Shown piece by piece: positions 26,972-37,279 of a stretch of DNA of 64,000 bases. The notes under the pieces are model-generated. The model did not search any database. It saw only the letters and a list, made by a program, of their open reading frames with translations, and was not told the origin of the DNA. The DNA is from Pectobacterium carotovorum (GTDB taxonomy: Bacteria > Pseudomonadota > Gammaproteobacteria > Enterobacterales > Enterobacteriaceae): contig NZ_JAXAFK010000002.1 in the NCBI RefSeq assembly GCF_033898505.1, forward strand, positions 496,001 through 560,000, in the 5' to 3' direction. Numbering within the stretch: position 1 is the stretch's first letter; each line of letters starts with the position of its first letter. Position numbers and translations under genes: made by a program.

Positions 26972-29900
26972 TTATTCCTGCGGGTTTTTCTCTGCCTTGC
27001 CGGCCATCATGGTCAGGAAGTCAAAGCGGCGACGCAGATCCAGCTCCGCTTCTTCATAGAGCTGCGCGGTTTCTTCCGGCATCATGCTATTCAGGCGGCG
27101 GAAGCGTTGCTCTTTCAGCAGCGTTTCACTCAGGCTGCTTGATGGCGGACGAGAATCGGTGACCAGCGCGGCTTTCCCTTCTTCGGCACGACGTGGGTCG
27201 AAGCGGTAGAGCGGCCAGAAGCCCGTTGCCGTCAATTGGCGCATCTGGTCGTGGCTGAATGCCAGATCGTAACCGTGCTCTTCACACGGGCTGTACGCGA
27301 TAATCAGCGATGGACCCGGCCAGGCTTCGGCTTCCTGAATCGCTTTCACCGTCTGGTTCAGCTGCGCGCCCAGTGAGATTTGCGCGACATACACATGACC
27401 GTACATCATGACGTTAATGCCGAGATCTTTACGTGCTTTGCGTTTGCCTTTCTCGCCAAACTTGGTCACTGCGCCCAGCGGCGTCGCTTTGGACTGCTGT
27501 CCGCCAGTATTGGAGTAACACTGGGTATCCAGAACCAGCACGTTGACGTTTTCACTCAGGCTCATGACGTGATCCAACCCGCCATAGCCGATATCGTACG
27601 CCCAGCCGTCACCGCCGATAAGCCAGATAGATTTATCGACAAAGTGGTCAGCTTCGCTCGCCAGCACCTTGGCGTCGTTATCATTGATCGTTGCCAGCAA
27701 CCCACGTAGCTGTTCAATCTGCTGACGGCGCAGGTCGGGCACAATGGACTCTTCCTGCAACGCGCTAACCAGATCCGGCGGCAGCTGCGGTGCCAGCTTG
27801 TTGAGCAGACGCACGGCACGCTGACGGTGCTGATCGACGCTCAGACGGAAGCCCAAACCGAATTCGGCGTTATCCTCGAACAGCGAGTTAGCCCAGGCCG
27901 GGCCGCGACCGTTGGCATCGGTGGTCCACGGGGTGGTGGGCAGGTTACCGCCATAAATAGATGAACAGCCCGTCGCATTCGCGACCAGCAGACGATCGCC
28001 ATAAAGCTGGGTCAGCAGCTTGATGTACGGCGTTTCGCCACAGCCGGAGCAGGCGCCGGAGTACTCGAACAGCGGTGAAATCAGCTGAGAAGTACGGATA
28101 TCGATACGTTCCAGCGTGGATTTGTCGATTTCCGGCAATTGCAGGAAGAAATCGAAGTTCTCTTTCTCCGCCGCCAGATTATCCAGCCGGGATTCCATAT
28201 TGATGGCTTTGATTTCTGGGTTCTGACGGTCTTTGGCCGGGCAGACTTCTACGCACAGGTTACAGCCGGTGCAGTCTTCTGGAGCAACCTGTAACACATA
28301 TTTTTGGCCGCGCATGTCGCGTGCTTTCACATCCAGCGATTGCAGTGAAGCAGGCGCATTTTCCATCGCGTCGGGCTGAACGACTTTGGCGCGGATCGCC
28401 GAGTGCGGGCAGGCGGCGACGCAGTGGTTACACTGAGTACAAAGCTGTGGTTGCCACAGCGGAATCTCTTCCGCGATATTGCGCTTTTCCCACTTGGTGG
28501 TGCCGGTCGGCCAGGTGCCATCGGGCGGCAGGGCGGAAACGGGTAGCGTATCGCCCAGTCCTGCCAGCATGGCGGCCGTGACAGTTTTGACGAAATCGGG
28601 CGCGGCGTCGGAAACCACCGGTGGGCGCTGCGGGCTGTCTGGGTTGACGGCTTCCAGCGGCACTTCTGCCAGCGCTTCCAATGTGGCGCTCAGCGCCTGC
28701 CAGTTACGCTCAACCAGCTCCTGACCTTTACTGCCGTAGCTTTTGGCGATGGCGGTACGCAGTTTTTCCACCGCCACATCGGCTGGCAGAATCTGTGACA
28801 GATGGAAGAATGCCATCTGCATGACGGTGTTGATGCGGGCGCCCAGATGGCATTCGCGGGCAATCTTGGCGGCATTGATGCAGTACACGCGGGCATTACG
28901 TTGATTCAGCCCTGCCTGTACTTCCTGTGGCAAGCGGTGCCACAGATCGTCGTTGCTATACGGTGAGTTGATCAGGAAAACGCCGCCGGGCTTCAGGCGT
29001 TCGACCATGCTGTACTTGTCGATAAACTGCCACTGATGGCAGGCGACGAAATCCGCCTGATCGATCAGGTAGGCTGAGTTGATCGGGTGCGGGCCCACGC
29101 GCATATGGGAAACGGTCAGGCTACCGGCTTTCTTCGAATCATAGACAAAGTAGCCCTGCACAAACATCGGCGTCGTTTCGCCGACGATTTTGATCGCATT
29201 CTTGGTCGCGGAAACGGTGCCGTCACTGCCCAGGCCGTAGAACAGGGCTTCAAGCGATGCGTTGCTTGGGAAATGCTGTTCCGGCAGTGGCAGAGACAGA
29301 TGGGTGACATCGTCATAAATCCCGACAGTAAAGCGCGGGCGTGGGTTAGCAAGTGCTAACTCATTAAAGATCGCCTCTACACACTGTGGGGTAAATTCTT
29401 TGGAAGACAGCCCATAACGCCCACCGATCACGCGTGGCATAAGTGAACGCTCACCTGCGGAGAACGCCTCAGCCAGCGCGGTCATCACATCGAGATACAG
29501 CGGTTCCGCCAGCGCACCTGGCTCTTTCGTGCGGTCCAGAACAGCGATGCTCTTCGCCGTTTGCGGAATGACGGCCAGCAGATGCTTGGCGGAGAACGGG
29601 CGGTACAGGCGGATTTTCACTACGCCGACTTTCTCACCGCGCATCAACAGCGTATCGATCACTTCTTCGCTGGTGCCGACGCCGGACCCCATCAGGACGA
29701 CAATTTTAGTCGCCTCTGGGTGGCCGTAGTATTCAAACGGCTGATACTGGCGCCCTGTCGCTGCGGCAAAATCGTTCATCGCCTGCTCAACGTGCTCATA
29801 AGCTGCGTCGTACCAGCGGTTAGTGGCTTCGCGCGCCTGGAAGAAGGTATCCGGGTTTGAGGCAGTACCACGAATCACCGGGCGTTCCGGTGTGAGCGCT

Positions 29901-30505
29901 CGCTCACGGTGTGCATCAATGGCCTGCTGTGGCAGAAGCTGGCGAATCACCTCATCGCTCAGCGGCTCAATCTTATTGATTTCGTGTGAGGTGCGGAAAC
30001 CGTCAAAGAAATGGATAAACGGCAGACGGCTGTTCAGGCTGGCGATTTGTGAAATCAGCGCAAAGTCCTGCGCTTCCTGCACATTGCTGGCGCACAGCAT
30101 GGCGCAGCCTGTCTGGCGTACGGCCATGACGTCAGAATGATCGCAGAAGATGGAAAGCGCATGCGTCGCAACCGTACGGGCAGCGACGTGCAGGACAAAC
30201 GGGGTTAGCTCACCGGCCAGCTTATACAGCGTGGGGATCATTAGCAGCAGACCCTGCGATGAGGTAAATGTGGTCGCGAGTGTACCCGTCTGCAATGCGC
30301 CGTGGACGGTAGCGATCGCGCCGCCTTCCGATTGCATTTCAACAACACGGGGCGTATCTCCCCATATATTCAGTCCGCCGTCGCTCGACCAGGCTGCAGC
30401 CTGTTCAGCCATGCTGGAACTTGGAGTGATGGGGTAGATGGCGATGACTTCATTGGTTCGCCAGGCCACGGAGGCGACTGCGTTATTAGCGTCGGTGGTG
30501 ATCAT
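26972..30505 (-). CDS. nifJ: Pyruvate:flavodoxin (ferredoxin) oxidoreductase
   Basis: 1177 residues, about the size of E. coli YdbK (1174). It oxidises pyruvate to acetyl-CoA and CO2 and passes electrons to flavodoxin or ferredoxin. Order of parts: pyrimidine-binding TPP domain I (about 1-250; IYPITPSSSMAEQA), domains II-III (about 260-640), a two-cluster 4Fe-4S domain (CTQCNHCVAACP, then CTGCNLCVEVCP at about 690-760) and the diphosphate-binding TPP domain (GDGWAYDIGYGGLDHV, about 960). The CoA-binding and C-terminal parts are complete. It stands alone and carries a strong terminator. No frameshift was found. Confidence 0.95.
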   Translation of the reverse strand: MITTDANNAVASVAWRTNEVIAIYPITPSSSMAEQAAAWSSDGGLNIWGDTPRVVEMQSEGGAIATVHGALQTGTLATTFTSSQGLLLMIPTLYKLAGELTPFVLHVAARTVATHALSIFCDHSDVMAVRQTGCAMLCASNVQEAQDFALISQIASLNSRLPFIHFFDGFRTSHEINKIEPLSDEVIRQLLPQQAIDAHRERALTPERPVIRGTASNPDTFFQAREATNRWYDAAYEHVEQAMNDFAAATGRQYQPFEYYGHPEATKIVVLMGSGVGTSEEVIDTLLMRGEKVGVVKIRLYRPFSAKHLLAVIPQTAKSIAVLDRTKEPGALAEPLYLDVMTALAEAFSAGERSLMPRVIGGRYGLSSKEFTPQCVEAIFNELALANPRPRFTVGIYDDVTHLSLPLPEQHFPSNASLEALFYGLGSDGTVSATKNAIKIVGETTPMFVQGYFVYDSKKAGSLTVSHMRVGPHPINSAYLIDQADFVACHQWQFIDKYSMVERLKPGGVFLINSPYSNDDLWHRLPQEVQAGLNQRNARVYCINAAKIARECHLGARINTVMQMAFFHLSQILPADVAVEKLRTAIAKSYGSKGQELVERNWQALSATLEALAEVPLEAVNPDSPQRPPVVSDAAPDFVKTVTAAMLAGLGDTLPVSALPPDGTWPTGTTKWEKRNIAEEIPLWQPQLCTQCNHCVAACPHSAIRAKVVQPDAMENAPASLQSLDVKARDMRGQKYVLQVAPEDCTGCNLCVEVCPAKDRQNPEIKAINMESRLDNLAAEKENFDFFLQLPEIDKSTLERIDIRTSQLISPLFEYSGACSGCGETPYIKLLTQLYGDRLLVANATGCSSIYGGNLPTTPWTTDANGRGPAWANSLFEDNAEFGLGFRLSVDQHRQRAVRLLNKLAPQLPPDLVSALQEESIVPDLRRQQIEQLRGLLATINDNDAKVLASEADHFVDKSIWLIGGDGWAYDIGYGGLDHVMSLSENVNVLVLDTQCYSNTGGQQSKATPLGAVTKFGEKGKRKARKDLGINVMMYGHVYVAQISLGAQLNQTVKAIQEAEAWPGPSLIIAYSPCEEHGYDLAFSHDQMRQLTATGFWPLYRFDPRRAEEGKAALVTDSRPPSSSLSETLLKEQRFRRLNSMMPEETAQLYEEAELDLRRRFDFLTMMAGKAEKNPQE

Positions 30506-30895
30506 GACTTCTAGCCTTTTTGCTCACTAAGCCATTCATTTTACATGGTCTTTTCAGACGATGAAAATGACTGGGCATAAACGAAAATACGATTTTTATC
30601 GGAGGATTATCGCATTTCAGGAAAAAAGAGGGTGGAACGATGTATGCGGAGTTGTATCAAACTGTGTTTTATCCCCGTCATACTTCAAGCTATCTTTCTG
30701 CGCGTGGCTTTCGTGATGAGAACGAACCCGCGTTTCTTAAAACAGGCCGTTATTATACACCTCAGTGCGGGTTGATGTCTTTTTGTACCTATTCAAGGGT
30801 ACCGCCGTGTGATTTTGTTTGCTCATTACTGCCATGACAGGTAGCGTGCTTATACTAAAATAACATCTGTAATGAATGTATGAAGGAACCGAACA
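30506..30895. other. Promoter region of nifJ with a dispersed-repeat fragment
   Basis: 390 bases without a supported gene. At 30670-30690, TATCCCCGTCATACTTCAAG matches the end of the dispersed element partly seen also at 11827. The rest is the divergent promoter of nifJ and of the next gene. A frame at 30640-30837 overlaps the repeat and is rejected. Confidence 0.4.
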
Positions 30896-31321
30896 ATGGC
30901 AAATGATGAAATAAAAAATAAACTGGTTTCCGTACTGGCTTCACAACAGGCGCAGGGAAAAACGCCGGAACAGGCTGTCGATCATATTCTTCAGGCATTG
31001 GGTGGGCGAGCGGGGGATGTGTCCCGTATTTCGGTTTTGACGTCGACATTAATCGCCGATGTGCTTTATACCGTGTATCAGGAGGCGATCACGCACCAGC
31101 AGATTGCGGTGATTTTACGCAAGTTGGGCTACGCCGCTCGGGACATTGCCGTTGCATCACACACTATCTATCCGCAACTGAGCGTTCAGGATATCGGCCA
31201 GCTTTTGCAAGACCCGGAGATTTATCCGACGATCGATCGTGCAGCGTTACTTGATGCACTTACCTACGCACACTTTTCTAAAGCGGAAAGCGAGCAGGCT
31301 GCTGACGCGCTCGGCGTGTAA
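30896..31321 (+). CDS. Small cytosolic protein, unknown
   Basis: 141 residues, mainly alpha-helical, with no membrane segment or signal. ATG with AAGGAA 8 bases upstream. Composition is ordinary and codon use matches the neighbours, so it appears to be a real resident gene. I do not recognise a family. It stands alone; the downstream gene runs the other way. Confidence 0.65.
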   Translation: MANDEIKNKLVSVLASQQAQGKTPEQAVDHILQALGGRAGDVSRISVLTSTLIADVLYTVYQEAITHQQIAVILRKLGYAARDIAVASHTIYPQLSVQDIGQLLQDPEIYPTIDRAALLDALTYAHFSKAESEQAADALGV

Positions 31322-31415
31322 TGCCAGAGCAATGTGATACCAGAAAAACGTAATACCAGTACCGTACCGAAGATCAGACAGCCTGACGCGTGATTTTCCT
31401 ATAGCCGCTATCGGG

Positions 31416-32984
31416 CTATTGATCGATAGCGGTGACTTTCACCTCTTTAACCCAAGCGTGACTCCCGCTGTTTCCTGATGCCGTCGTCAGCGCGTACAGC
31501 CCCACTTTGGCCCCTACCCATTTGCCCGGGCCTGCGGCGAAGCTATCATCAAGCACATCATATTCCCCGTTATCGCCCCGCCAGGAAAACTGGCAAATCG
31601 CGTTCTGCTGCACGGTGACACGCAGGGTGATGTTCTGTTTTTCGGGCAACACTGCCAGACGCCTCTGGTGTTGCTCCAACTGCTGTGCATCGCTCATCCA
31701 GCCGAATCCGGTTACTAATTCAAGACCTTCCGCGCTTTTCTCAATGCCGAGGAAAGCGAAGCGCTCGCCATAAATAATCAGGCCACAGCGATCGCCAACC
31801 TGTTCCAGAACGGGCATTAGGTGCGTGGTGACCTCAAATTCCTCGGCCGGAAATTTTTGCATCAGCAGATTAGGCACGTCATACCAGGAAGGCTCACCTT
31901 CACGGGTAGGCATGGGCTGACAGAACAGCTGAAGCCCCGGATGGGTAAGCGCTAGCCAGCGTTCGTCGGGGTTTGCTTGCCACTGCCACTGCCGCCCCAG
32001 CGTAGTCGAAGAGAAATCGTCGGAGGTTGATGGCTGTTGCATGATAATAGGGGTATCAACACAAGGTTTGGTTGCTTCCAGCACGGGTTGCCCTAACCCC
32101 TGCGCATTGTGCTGTTCGCCGATCAGCGGCCAGTCATCCTGCCAGCGCATTGGCTGTAGATGAACGACTCGACCATAGGCATGGCGATCCTGAAAATGTA
32201 CAAACCAGCTTTCACCGTTATCTAATTCGACCCAGCCGCCCTGATGCGGGCCATTAACCGATGTGCTGCCCTGATGCAGTACAATCCGGCTCTGCCATGG
32301 CCCCTCCAGCGAACGTGCACGCAGCACCGTTTGCCAACCGGTTGGGACGCCACCCGCTGGGGCGAAAATGTAATACCAGCCGTTACGCTTATACAGCTTT
32401 GGCCCTTCGATGGTTGGCTGTGTTGCCCGCCCATCGACCACGATCCTTCCGTCATCAAGCAGGGAACGACCATCTTCTGCCATCTTGCACAGTTGCAGCA
32501 GGTGTTTCTTACCGCTACGGCTGAAGGCAAAAGCGTGGATTAACCAAGCGGTGCCGTCGTCATCCCAGAACGGGCATGGGTCGATCCAGCCTTTAGCCTG
32601 TTTCAGACAATGCGGCGTACTCCATTCGCCTTTGGGATCGTCAGCCTGCGACATAAAGATCCCGTCGTCGGGCGTGCTGAAAAACACCCAGAATTTTCCA
32701 GCATGATAGCGAATGCTGGGTGCCCACACGCCTTTTCCGGGCTGAAAGTGTTCGTATTCTGGCAGATCGAATCGGCTGAATACGTGGTTGATCAGCGTCC
32801 AGTTCACCAGATCCTGAGAATGCAGGATCGGTAGCGCGGGCATGTGGTTAAAGCTGGACGACACCATGTAAAAGTCGTCACCGACGCGCACGATGTCAGG
32901 ATCGGAATAGTCGGCGCATAAAATCGGATTCTTATAACGTCCGTTACCCAAATCTGGGTTCCAGGGAGAATGTGCTGTACTCAT
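31416..32984 (-). CDS. GH43-family beta-xylosidase / alpha-L-arabinofuranosidase
   Basis: 522 residues, no signal peptide, so it acts in the cytoplasm on imported oligosaccharides. The five-bladed propeller (about 1-310) shows the GH43 catalytic residues: base Asp in CADYSDPDIV, pKa-modulating Asp in KGWIDPCPFWDDDG and acid Glu in TIEGPKLYKRNGWYYI. A C-terminal beta-sandwich follows (about 325-520; TSDDFSSTTLGRQWQW), usual for this subgroup. The ATG at 32984 is preceded by AGGATGATGAC. It is the second gene after the symporter at 33037 on the same strand, so it probably cleaves xylo- or arabino-oligosaccharides brought in by it. Confidence 0.9.
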   Translation of the reverse strand: MSTAHSPWNPDLGNGRYKNPILCADYSDPDIVRVGDDFYMVSSSFNHMPALPILHSQDLVNWTLINHVFSRFDLPEYEHFQPGKGVWAPSIRYHAGKFWVFFSTPDDGIFMSQADDPKGEWSTPHCLKQAKGWIDPCPFWDDDGTAWLIHAFAFSRSGKKHLLQLCKMAEDGRSLLDDGRIVVDGRATQPTIEGPKLYKRNGWYYIFAPAGGVPTGWQTVLRARSLEGPWQSRIVLHQGSTSVNGPHQGGWVELDNGESWFVHFQDRHAYGRVVHLQPMRWQDDWPLIGEQHNAQGLGQPVLEATKPCVDTPIIMQQPSTSDDFSSTTLGRQWQWQANPDERWLALTHPGLQLFCQPMPTREGEPSWYDVPNLLMQKFPAEEFEVTTHLMPVLEQVGDRCGLIIYGERFAFLGIEKSAEGLELVTGFGWMSDAQQLEQHQRRLAVLPEKQNITLRVTVQQNAICQFSWRGDNGEYDVLDDSFAAGPGKWVGAKVGLYALTTASGNSGSHAWVKEVKVTAIDQ

Positions 32985-33036
32985 GTCATCATCCTGATAG
33001 TAAAGGCGGGCAGCGTGCTACCCGCAGGTCTTGCGA

Positions 33037-34473
33037 TCAGGCCGCGCCTTTTGGCGTAAGGCCTTGATCGACAGGCAGTTCGCTTTCTGGCGCGCGGTCA
33101 GCCGTGCTGTGACGTTTCGCCAAATCAGCCTGAATGTTTTCCATCGTCTTATCGTCCAGCTTGTAAAAGCGTACCAGCCAATACAGAACCAGATAGGAGA
33201 GCGATGGCCCGATGCTCAGTAGGCCGATAATACCGGCGGTGGCGAGCGGTGTTTGCGTGGGGGAACCGGCGACATAGCCGAACCAGCCGAGTGAAAAGCC
33301 GACCAGCGCACCCGCAACCGCCATACCCAATTTCAGCGCGAACAGGTTGCCGGAGAACGACAGACCGGTAATGCGGCGGCCTGTTTTCCACTCGCCGTAA
33401 TCGGCGGCATTCGCCATCATGTTCCATTTGAACGGCTGGTACATCTGGTGGAAAAAGCCGATCAAAAAGTAGAGCGGGAAGACGACCGCCAGCCACTGTG
33501 GCGGCACCATAAACAGGATGACACCAACAAACACCAGCAGCAGGTTGATGTTCTTGAACAGGCTTATGCTACTGAATCGCTTGCCAAAGTAGCCCGCCAT
33601 CATTGCACCAATAATGGTGCCGACGACGCTGGTGGTAATAAAGGCGGATTTCATTGCCGTTCCGGCGGCGCTGCCTTGGTCCGGCCCGACCATCAGGTAG
33701 GTTGCATAATAAAGTGTCGCCGCACCGCGCATGACGCCTGCCATGCTGGAAAAGAATGTAATGATGGCCACAATGCGCCACTGATCGTTGCTCAGCAGGT
33801 TTCTGACATCGTCCCAGACGTTCTGATTTTTATCCACCTCGGGATTAATGCGCTCCGTTGTGGTGAAAAAGCAGAAGAACAGCATCACGACGGCTAGGCA
33901 GCCCATGATCATCATCGTGCCCTGATAGCCCAATTGCTTATTGGTGCCGCCAATCCAGTCGACCAGCCACAGCGTGCCGACCGACACGACTAGCCCAGCC
34001 ATTGAGGAGATGGTAAAGCGGTAAGACTGCGCGGAAATTCTGTCCTTTTCATCGCTGGTGATGACACCGCCGAGCGAGCAGTAAGGGATGTTGATAAAGG
34101 TGTAGAACAGCATCAGCAGCGTGTAGGTGATGTAGGCGTAAACCAGTTTACCCGTGCCGTTCAGTTCCGGCGTGGTGTAGGCCAGTACGGCAATCACGGC
34201 ATAGGGGATGGCAAACCAGACCAGCCACGGGCGGAAATGCCCCCAGCGGGTTTTGGTGCGGTCGGCAATGATGCCAATCAGAGGATCAACGATGGCGTCC
34301 AGCACGCGTGTCACCAGGAACATGACCCCCACCGCAGCGGCGGAGATGCCATAGATATCCGTATAAAAGTAGGTAAGAAACATGGTTACGGAAGAATAGA
34401 CGATGCCACAGGCGGCATCGCCCATGCCAAAGCCGATTTTCTCCGCAACGCTCAGCTTATTATTGTTGGTCAT
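33037..34473 (-). CDS. GPH-family oligosaccharide:cation symporter (XynT-like)
   Basis: 478 residues from the ATG at 34473 (GGAG 6 bases upstream); a TTG start 12 bases earlier would overlap that ribosome site. Twelve membrane helices with the family motifs DAIVDPLIGIIADRTKTRWG and WGHFRPWLVW, typical of xyloside and glucuronide transporters such as XynT, YicJ and UidB. It lies 52 bases before the GH43 gene, so both form one operon for uptake and hydrolysis of hemicellulose fragments. A CRP-like site precedes it. Confidence 0.88.
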   Translation of the reverse strand: MTNNNKLSVAEKIGFGMGDAACGIVYSSVTMFLTYFYTDIYGISAAAVGVMFLVTRVLDAIVDPLIGIIADRTKTRWGHFRPWLVWFAIPYAVIAVLAYTTPELNGTGKLVYAYITYTLLMLFYTFINIPYCSLGGVITSDEKDRISAQSYRFTISSMAGLVVSVGTLWLVDWIGGTNKQLGYQGTMMIMGCLAVVMLFFCFFTTTERINPEVDKNQNVWDDVRNLLSNDQWRIVAIITFFSSMAGVMRGAATLYYATYLMVGPDQGSAAGTAMKSAFITTSVVGTIIGAMMAGYFGKRFSSISLFKNINLLLVFVGVILFMVPPQWLAVVFPLYFLIGFFHQMYQPFKWNMMANAADYGEWKTGRRITGLSFSGNLFALKLGMAVAGALVGFSLGWFGYVAGSPTQTPLATAGIIGLLSIGPSLSYLVLYWLVRFYKLDDKTMENIQADLAKRHSTADRAPESELPVDQGLTPKGAA

Positions 34474-34587
34474 TGGAAACTCCAAAGATGATTGAGGAAC
34501 TTCTTGCCAGGCTCGCGGCTATTGTTATCTCCTTGGTGGGGATTAACTATTGCGGATTTTATTAAGAAGGTTACGTTTCTTGGTATG

Positions 34588-34603
34588 TGTTAGACAGGTC
34601 ACA
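34588..34603. promoter_or_regulatory. CRP-like site upstream of the GPH symporter / GH43 operon
   Basis: TGTTA-GACAGG-TCACA has one mismatch to TGTGA-N6-TCACA, 115 bases before the symporter start. The rest of the 345-base gap (34486-34830) shows nothing else that I recognise. Confidence 0.6.
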
Positions 34604-34830
34604 AAAAAATGACAGGGAAAATAGCGTGAGGCAGACGATATGCGGAGTTATTTCCATTTTATATCAATAGATTAATTTGGTTTTTCTGTCGATTTACCTG
34701 TATGACAAGTTATCTTGCGGATCTATTTATCGGGAAAACAGCGCTCTACGGGCGTTTCTCTAGGCTCGTAATTGGGGTGATTTTGTGGTGAAAACGTGGC
34801 TATAGCCGTGTGAGATGGCAATGCATCAGG

Positions 34831-35763
34831 CTAGCTAATGGGATGTGTCACCAGGCTGTGTAATAGGTTTTTAATCCACTGGCTCGCTTCCGAACGGCTA
34901 TTGCGGCGGTGGTTGTAAATCTTCACGCGATAGGACGGCACAGTGAAAGGCAGAGGATGAATCTGTAGCGGCAGGAGTTGTGCAAAGATTGTCGCGATAT
35001 TGCGCGGTAATGCCATGATCAGCGTTGAATCGGCGATGATAAACGGTGCACTCATCATCGATGGCGTTTTCAGCGCGATATGACGTTTCTTATTGAGTTT
35101 ATCCAGCGCGTAGTCAATCACCCCACGGGATTCATTCCAGGGCGTAACCACGAGATGGCGGGCGGCGAGGTAATCATCCAGCGTAAGCGTCTCGCCTGAC
35201 GGATAATCAGCGGCGGTAATGATGACATAGCTGTCTTCAATCCAGTCTATCTCCTCAATTTCCCTGTTCTCCGCTTGTGTCATGTCGGTGAACCCTAAAG
35301 CAAAATCGATTTTCCCTGCCAGCAAATCCGTAATCGCGACTTTCTGCGGCGAATAGACCAGATTGAATTTGATGTGGGGCGCCAGTTTTTCCATTTGCGC
35401 CATCAGGGTAGGAAAGACTGAAAACGCGGTGTAATCGGTGATGGAGAAGGTGAAGCTTTCCGAACTGCGCGCAGGATTAAAGCGCGGACGCGGCGTTAGG
35501 CCCTGCGTGAGCAGCGCCAGACTTTCCGCGATCGGCTCCGCGATATCGTCCGCCAATACAGTAGGGTGCATGGTGTTGCCTACACGAAAAAACAGCTCAT
35601 CGGAAAATGTGTTGCGCAGCCGCGTTAGCGCATGGCTGACCGCCGATGCGCTCATCGCCAGCTCTTTTGCCGCCGCAGCGACGGATCGATGCTGATACAC
35701 GCTGTTAAAGACCACCAGCAAATTTAAATCGATACGCCGTAAATCCAGATGCATGATATTCAT
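34831..35763 (-). CDS. LysR-family transcription regulator
   Basis: 310 residues (307 if the fourth codon, an ATG, is the start). N-terminal winged helix-turn-helix (about 8-65; RSVAAAAKELAMSASAVSHALTRLR) and a C-terminal substrate-binding domain. It faces away from the GNAT gene and towards the symporter operon. The group resembles NodD/LeuO-like LysR proteins by its early motif (DLRRIDLNLLVVFNSVYQHRSV). Target and effector are unknown; the adjacent xyloside operon is a candidate because of position only. Confidence 0.9.
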   Translation of the reverse strand: MNIMHLDLRRIDLNLLVVFNSVYQHRSVAAAAKELAMSASAVSHALTRLRNTFSDELFFRVGNTMHPTVLADDIAEPIAESLALLTQGLTPRPRFNPARSSESFTFSITDYTAFSVFPTLMAQMEKLAPHIKFNLVYSPQKVAITDLLAGKIDFALGFTDMTQAENREIEEIDWIEDSYVIITAADYPSGETLTLDDYLAARHLVVTPWNESRGVIDYALDKLNKKRHIALKTPSMMSAPFIIADSTLIMALPRNIATIFAQLLPLQIHPLPFTVPSYRVKIYNHRRNSRSEASQWIKNLLHSLVTHPIS

Positions 35764-35868
35764 CAGTCGCTGTAGGAAATGCAGTTCATACAGTATTTTT
35801 AATCCGGTAGCATGGCAAGCCTTGGTTATTGTTGGTACTGGAAAGTTGCTTTGGAGAAAAGAAGCTTT

Positions 35869-36351
35869 ATGAATATTGTCATCCGTCCCGCACAGAAATC
35901 TGACGCGAGCGTGATTCTGGATTTAATCATCGAACTTGCCGTGTATGAGAAGGCGCGCCACGAAGTTCTGGCTTCGCTTGAGGATATTGAGAACTCATTA
36001 TTTGGTGAAGGGGCGACGGCGGAAACGCTGATTTGCGAGATTGACGGTAAGCCCGTCGGCTATGCGATTTTCTTCATGAGCTATTCAACCTGGCTGGGGA
36101 AATATGGCATTTATCTGGAAGATCTCTACATCGCCCAGGCATATCGTAATGCGGGAGCGGGCAAGGCGTTGCTGAAACAGGTTGCGTGCCTTGCGCGGGA
36201 AAGACAGTGCGGACGGCTGGAGTGGAGTGTGCTGGATTGGAACCAACCCGCAATCGATTTCTATAAAAGCATTGGCGCGAAGCCGCAGGATGAGTGGGTT
36301 CGCTATCGGATGGACGAGAAGGGCATTGCTGATTTTGTTACGGCATCGTAA
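35869..36351 (+). CDS. GNAT-family N-acetyltransferase
   Basis: 160 residues from the ATG at 35869 (MNIVIRPAQKSDASVILDLI); an earlier in-frame start adds 19 unrelated residues. The acetyl-CoA motif A (LYIAQAYRNAGAGKALLKQV) and motif B (LEWSVLDWNQPAIDFYKSIGAK) are complete. The build is that of spermidine/spermine or thialysine acetyltransferases (SSAT type). The true acceptor is unknown. Confidence 0.85.
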   Translation: MNIVIRPAQKSDASVILDLIIELAVYEKARHEVLASLEDIENSLFGEGATAETLICEIDGKPVGYAIFFMSYSTWLGKYGIYLEDLYIAQAYRNAGAGKALLKQVACLARERQCGRLEWSVLDWNQPAIDFYKSIGAKPQDEWVRYRMDEKGIADFVTAS

Positions 36352-36394
36352 CGATGTGGCTCCTGCCAGCCTGAAAGCAGCAGGAGCCAGTCAA

Positions 36395-37021
36395 TCAGCG
36401 CGTTGACGCCGCCAGCGTGGTGCCTGCCAGAATAAAGATTCCACCCGTCGAGCGGTTAAACAGCTTAATGCGGCGTGGGTTGGAGAAAAGGCCCGATAAA
36501 CGGCGGCCAGTGCAGGCATAGATAAACATGATGCTGAAATCGAAGACAGCCCAGGTTACCGCCAGAATGATGAGCTGTAAGGCGTGCGGGGCGCTGGTAT
36601 CGATAAAATTTGGGAAGAGCGCGGCGAAAAACAGCAGGTCTTTCGGATTACTGATCCCAACCAGAAAGCCTTTGCGGAATAACGGAAACCAGCCCGGAGC
36701 CGAGGCTTCCTGCACGTCCTGTTCCGCGGTGCTCATATCTTTGGAACGCCATGATGCGATGCCCAACCAGATGAGATAAACCGCACCAATGATTTTTAAT
36801 ACCATGAAGGCAGTGGTTGACGCCGCAAGGATGGCACCTAGCCCCAATGCTGAACAGGACATCAAAATCATTGCCGCGCTGACGCCGCCGAGTACGGTCG
36901 CTGTTGCGCGTGAAGCGCCGTAGCGTAAACCGTGCGACATGCTGATTAAGGCGGATGGGCCCGGAATGGCGATCAGGGCGATGATGATGCCTGTATAAGC
37001 CAGCCAGAGGTGAAGGCTCAT
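36395..37021 (-). CDS. LysE/RhtB-family amino-acid exporter
   Basis: 208 residues with six membrane helices. The signature IPGPSALISMSHGLRYGASRA at the N-terminus and GISNPKDLLFFAALFPNF in the middle are diagnostic. Members export homoserine, threonine, lysine or related compounds. Starts at an ATG with AGGAG 6-10 bases upstream. Stands alone. Confidence 0.88.
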   Translation of the reverse strand: MSLHLWLAYTGIIIALIAIPGPSALISMSHGLRYGASRATATVLGGVSAAMILMSCSALGLGAILAASTTAFMVLKIIGAVYLIWLGIASWRSKDMSTAEQDVQEASAPGWFPLFRKGFLVGISNPKDLLFFAALFPNFIDTSAPHALQLIILAVTWAVFDFSIMFIYACTGRRLSGLFSNPRRIKLFNRSTGGIFILAGTTLAASTR

Positions 37022-37279
37022 GATTTCTCCTGCGTGTAGTTCACTGTGAAAGCGTGATTGAGAGCGGTGATGTGAAGCGAGATATACTCACATATATATC
37101 GCTATTTTCCAACGCGTGATAGTAACAGAAAAGGGGCAGATGGCGCTCTCCCTCTTTCATTAAGATTCTGTTGCTGGGGGGAACGGTAGTAAACTTCCAT
37201 TTCAGCAAAATCTCCCCGACCTTCTGGTGGCTAGGGAGATCGGCTGAACATGAAAAGAACCCATTCACCATGCCTGATA
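37022..37279. other. Intergenic region before the LysE-type gene
   Basis: 258 bases, AT-rich, holding the LysE gene promoter and the 3' side of the binding-protein gene. I see no further feature. Confidence 0.35.
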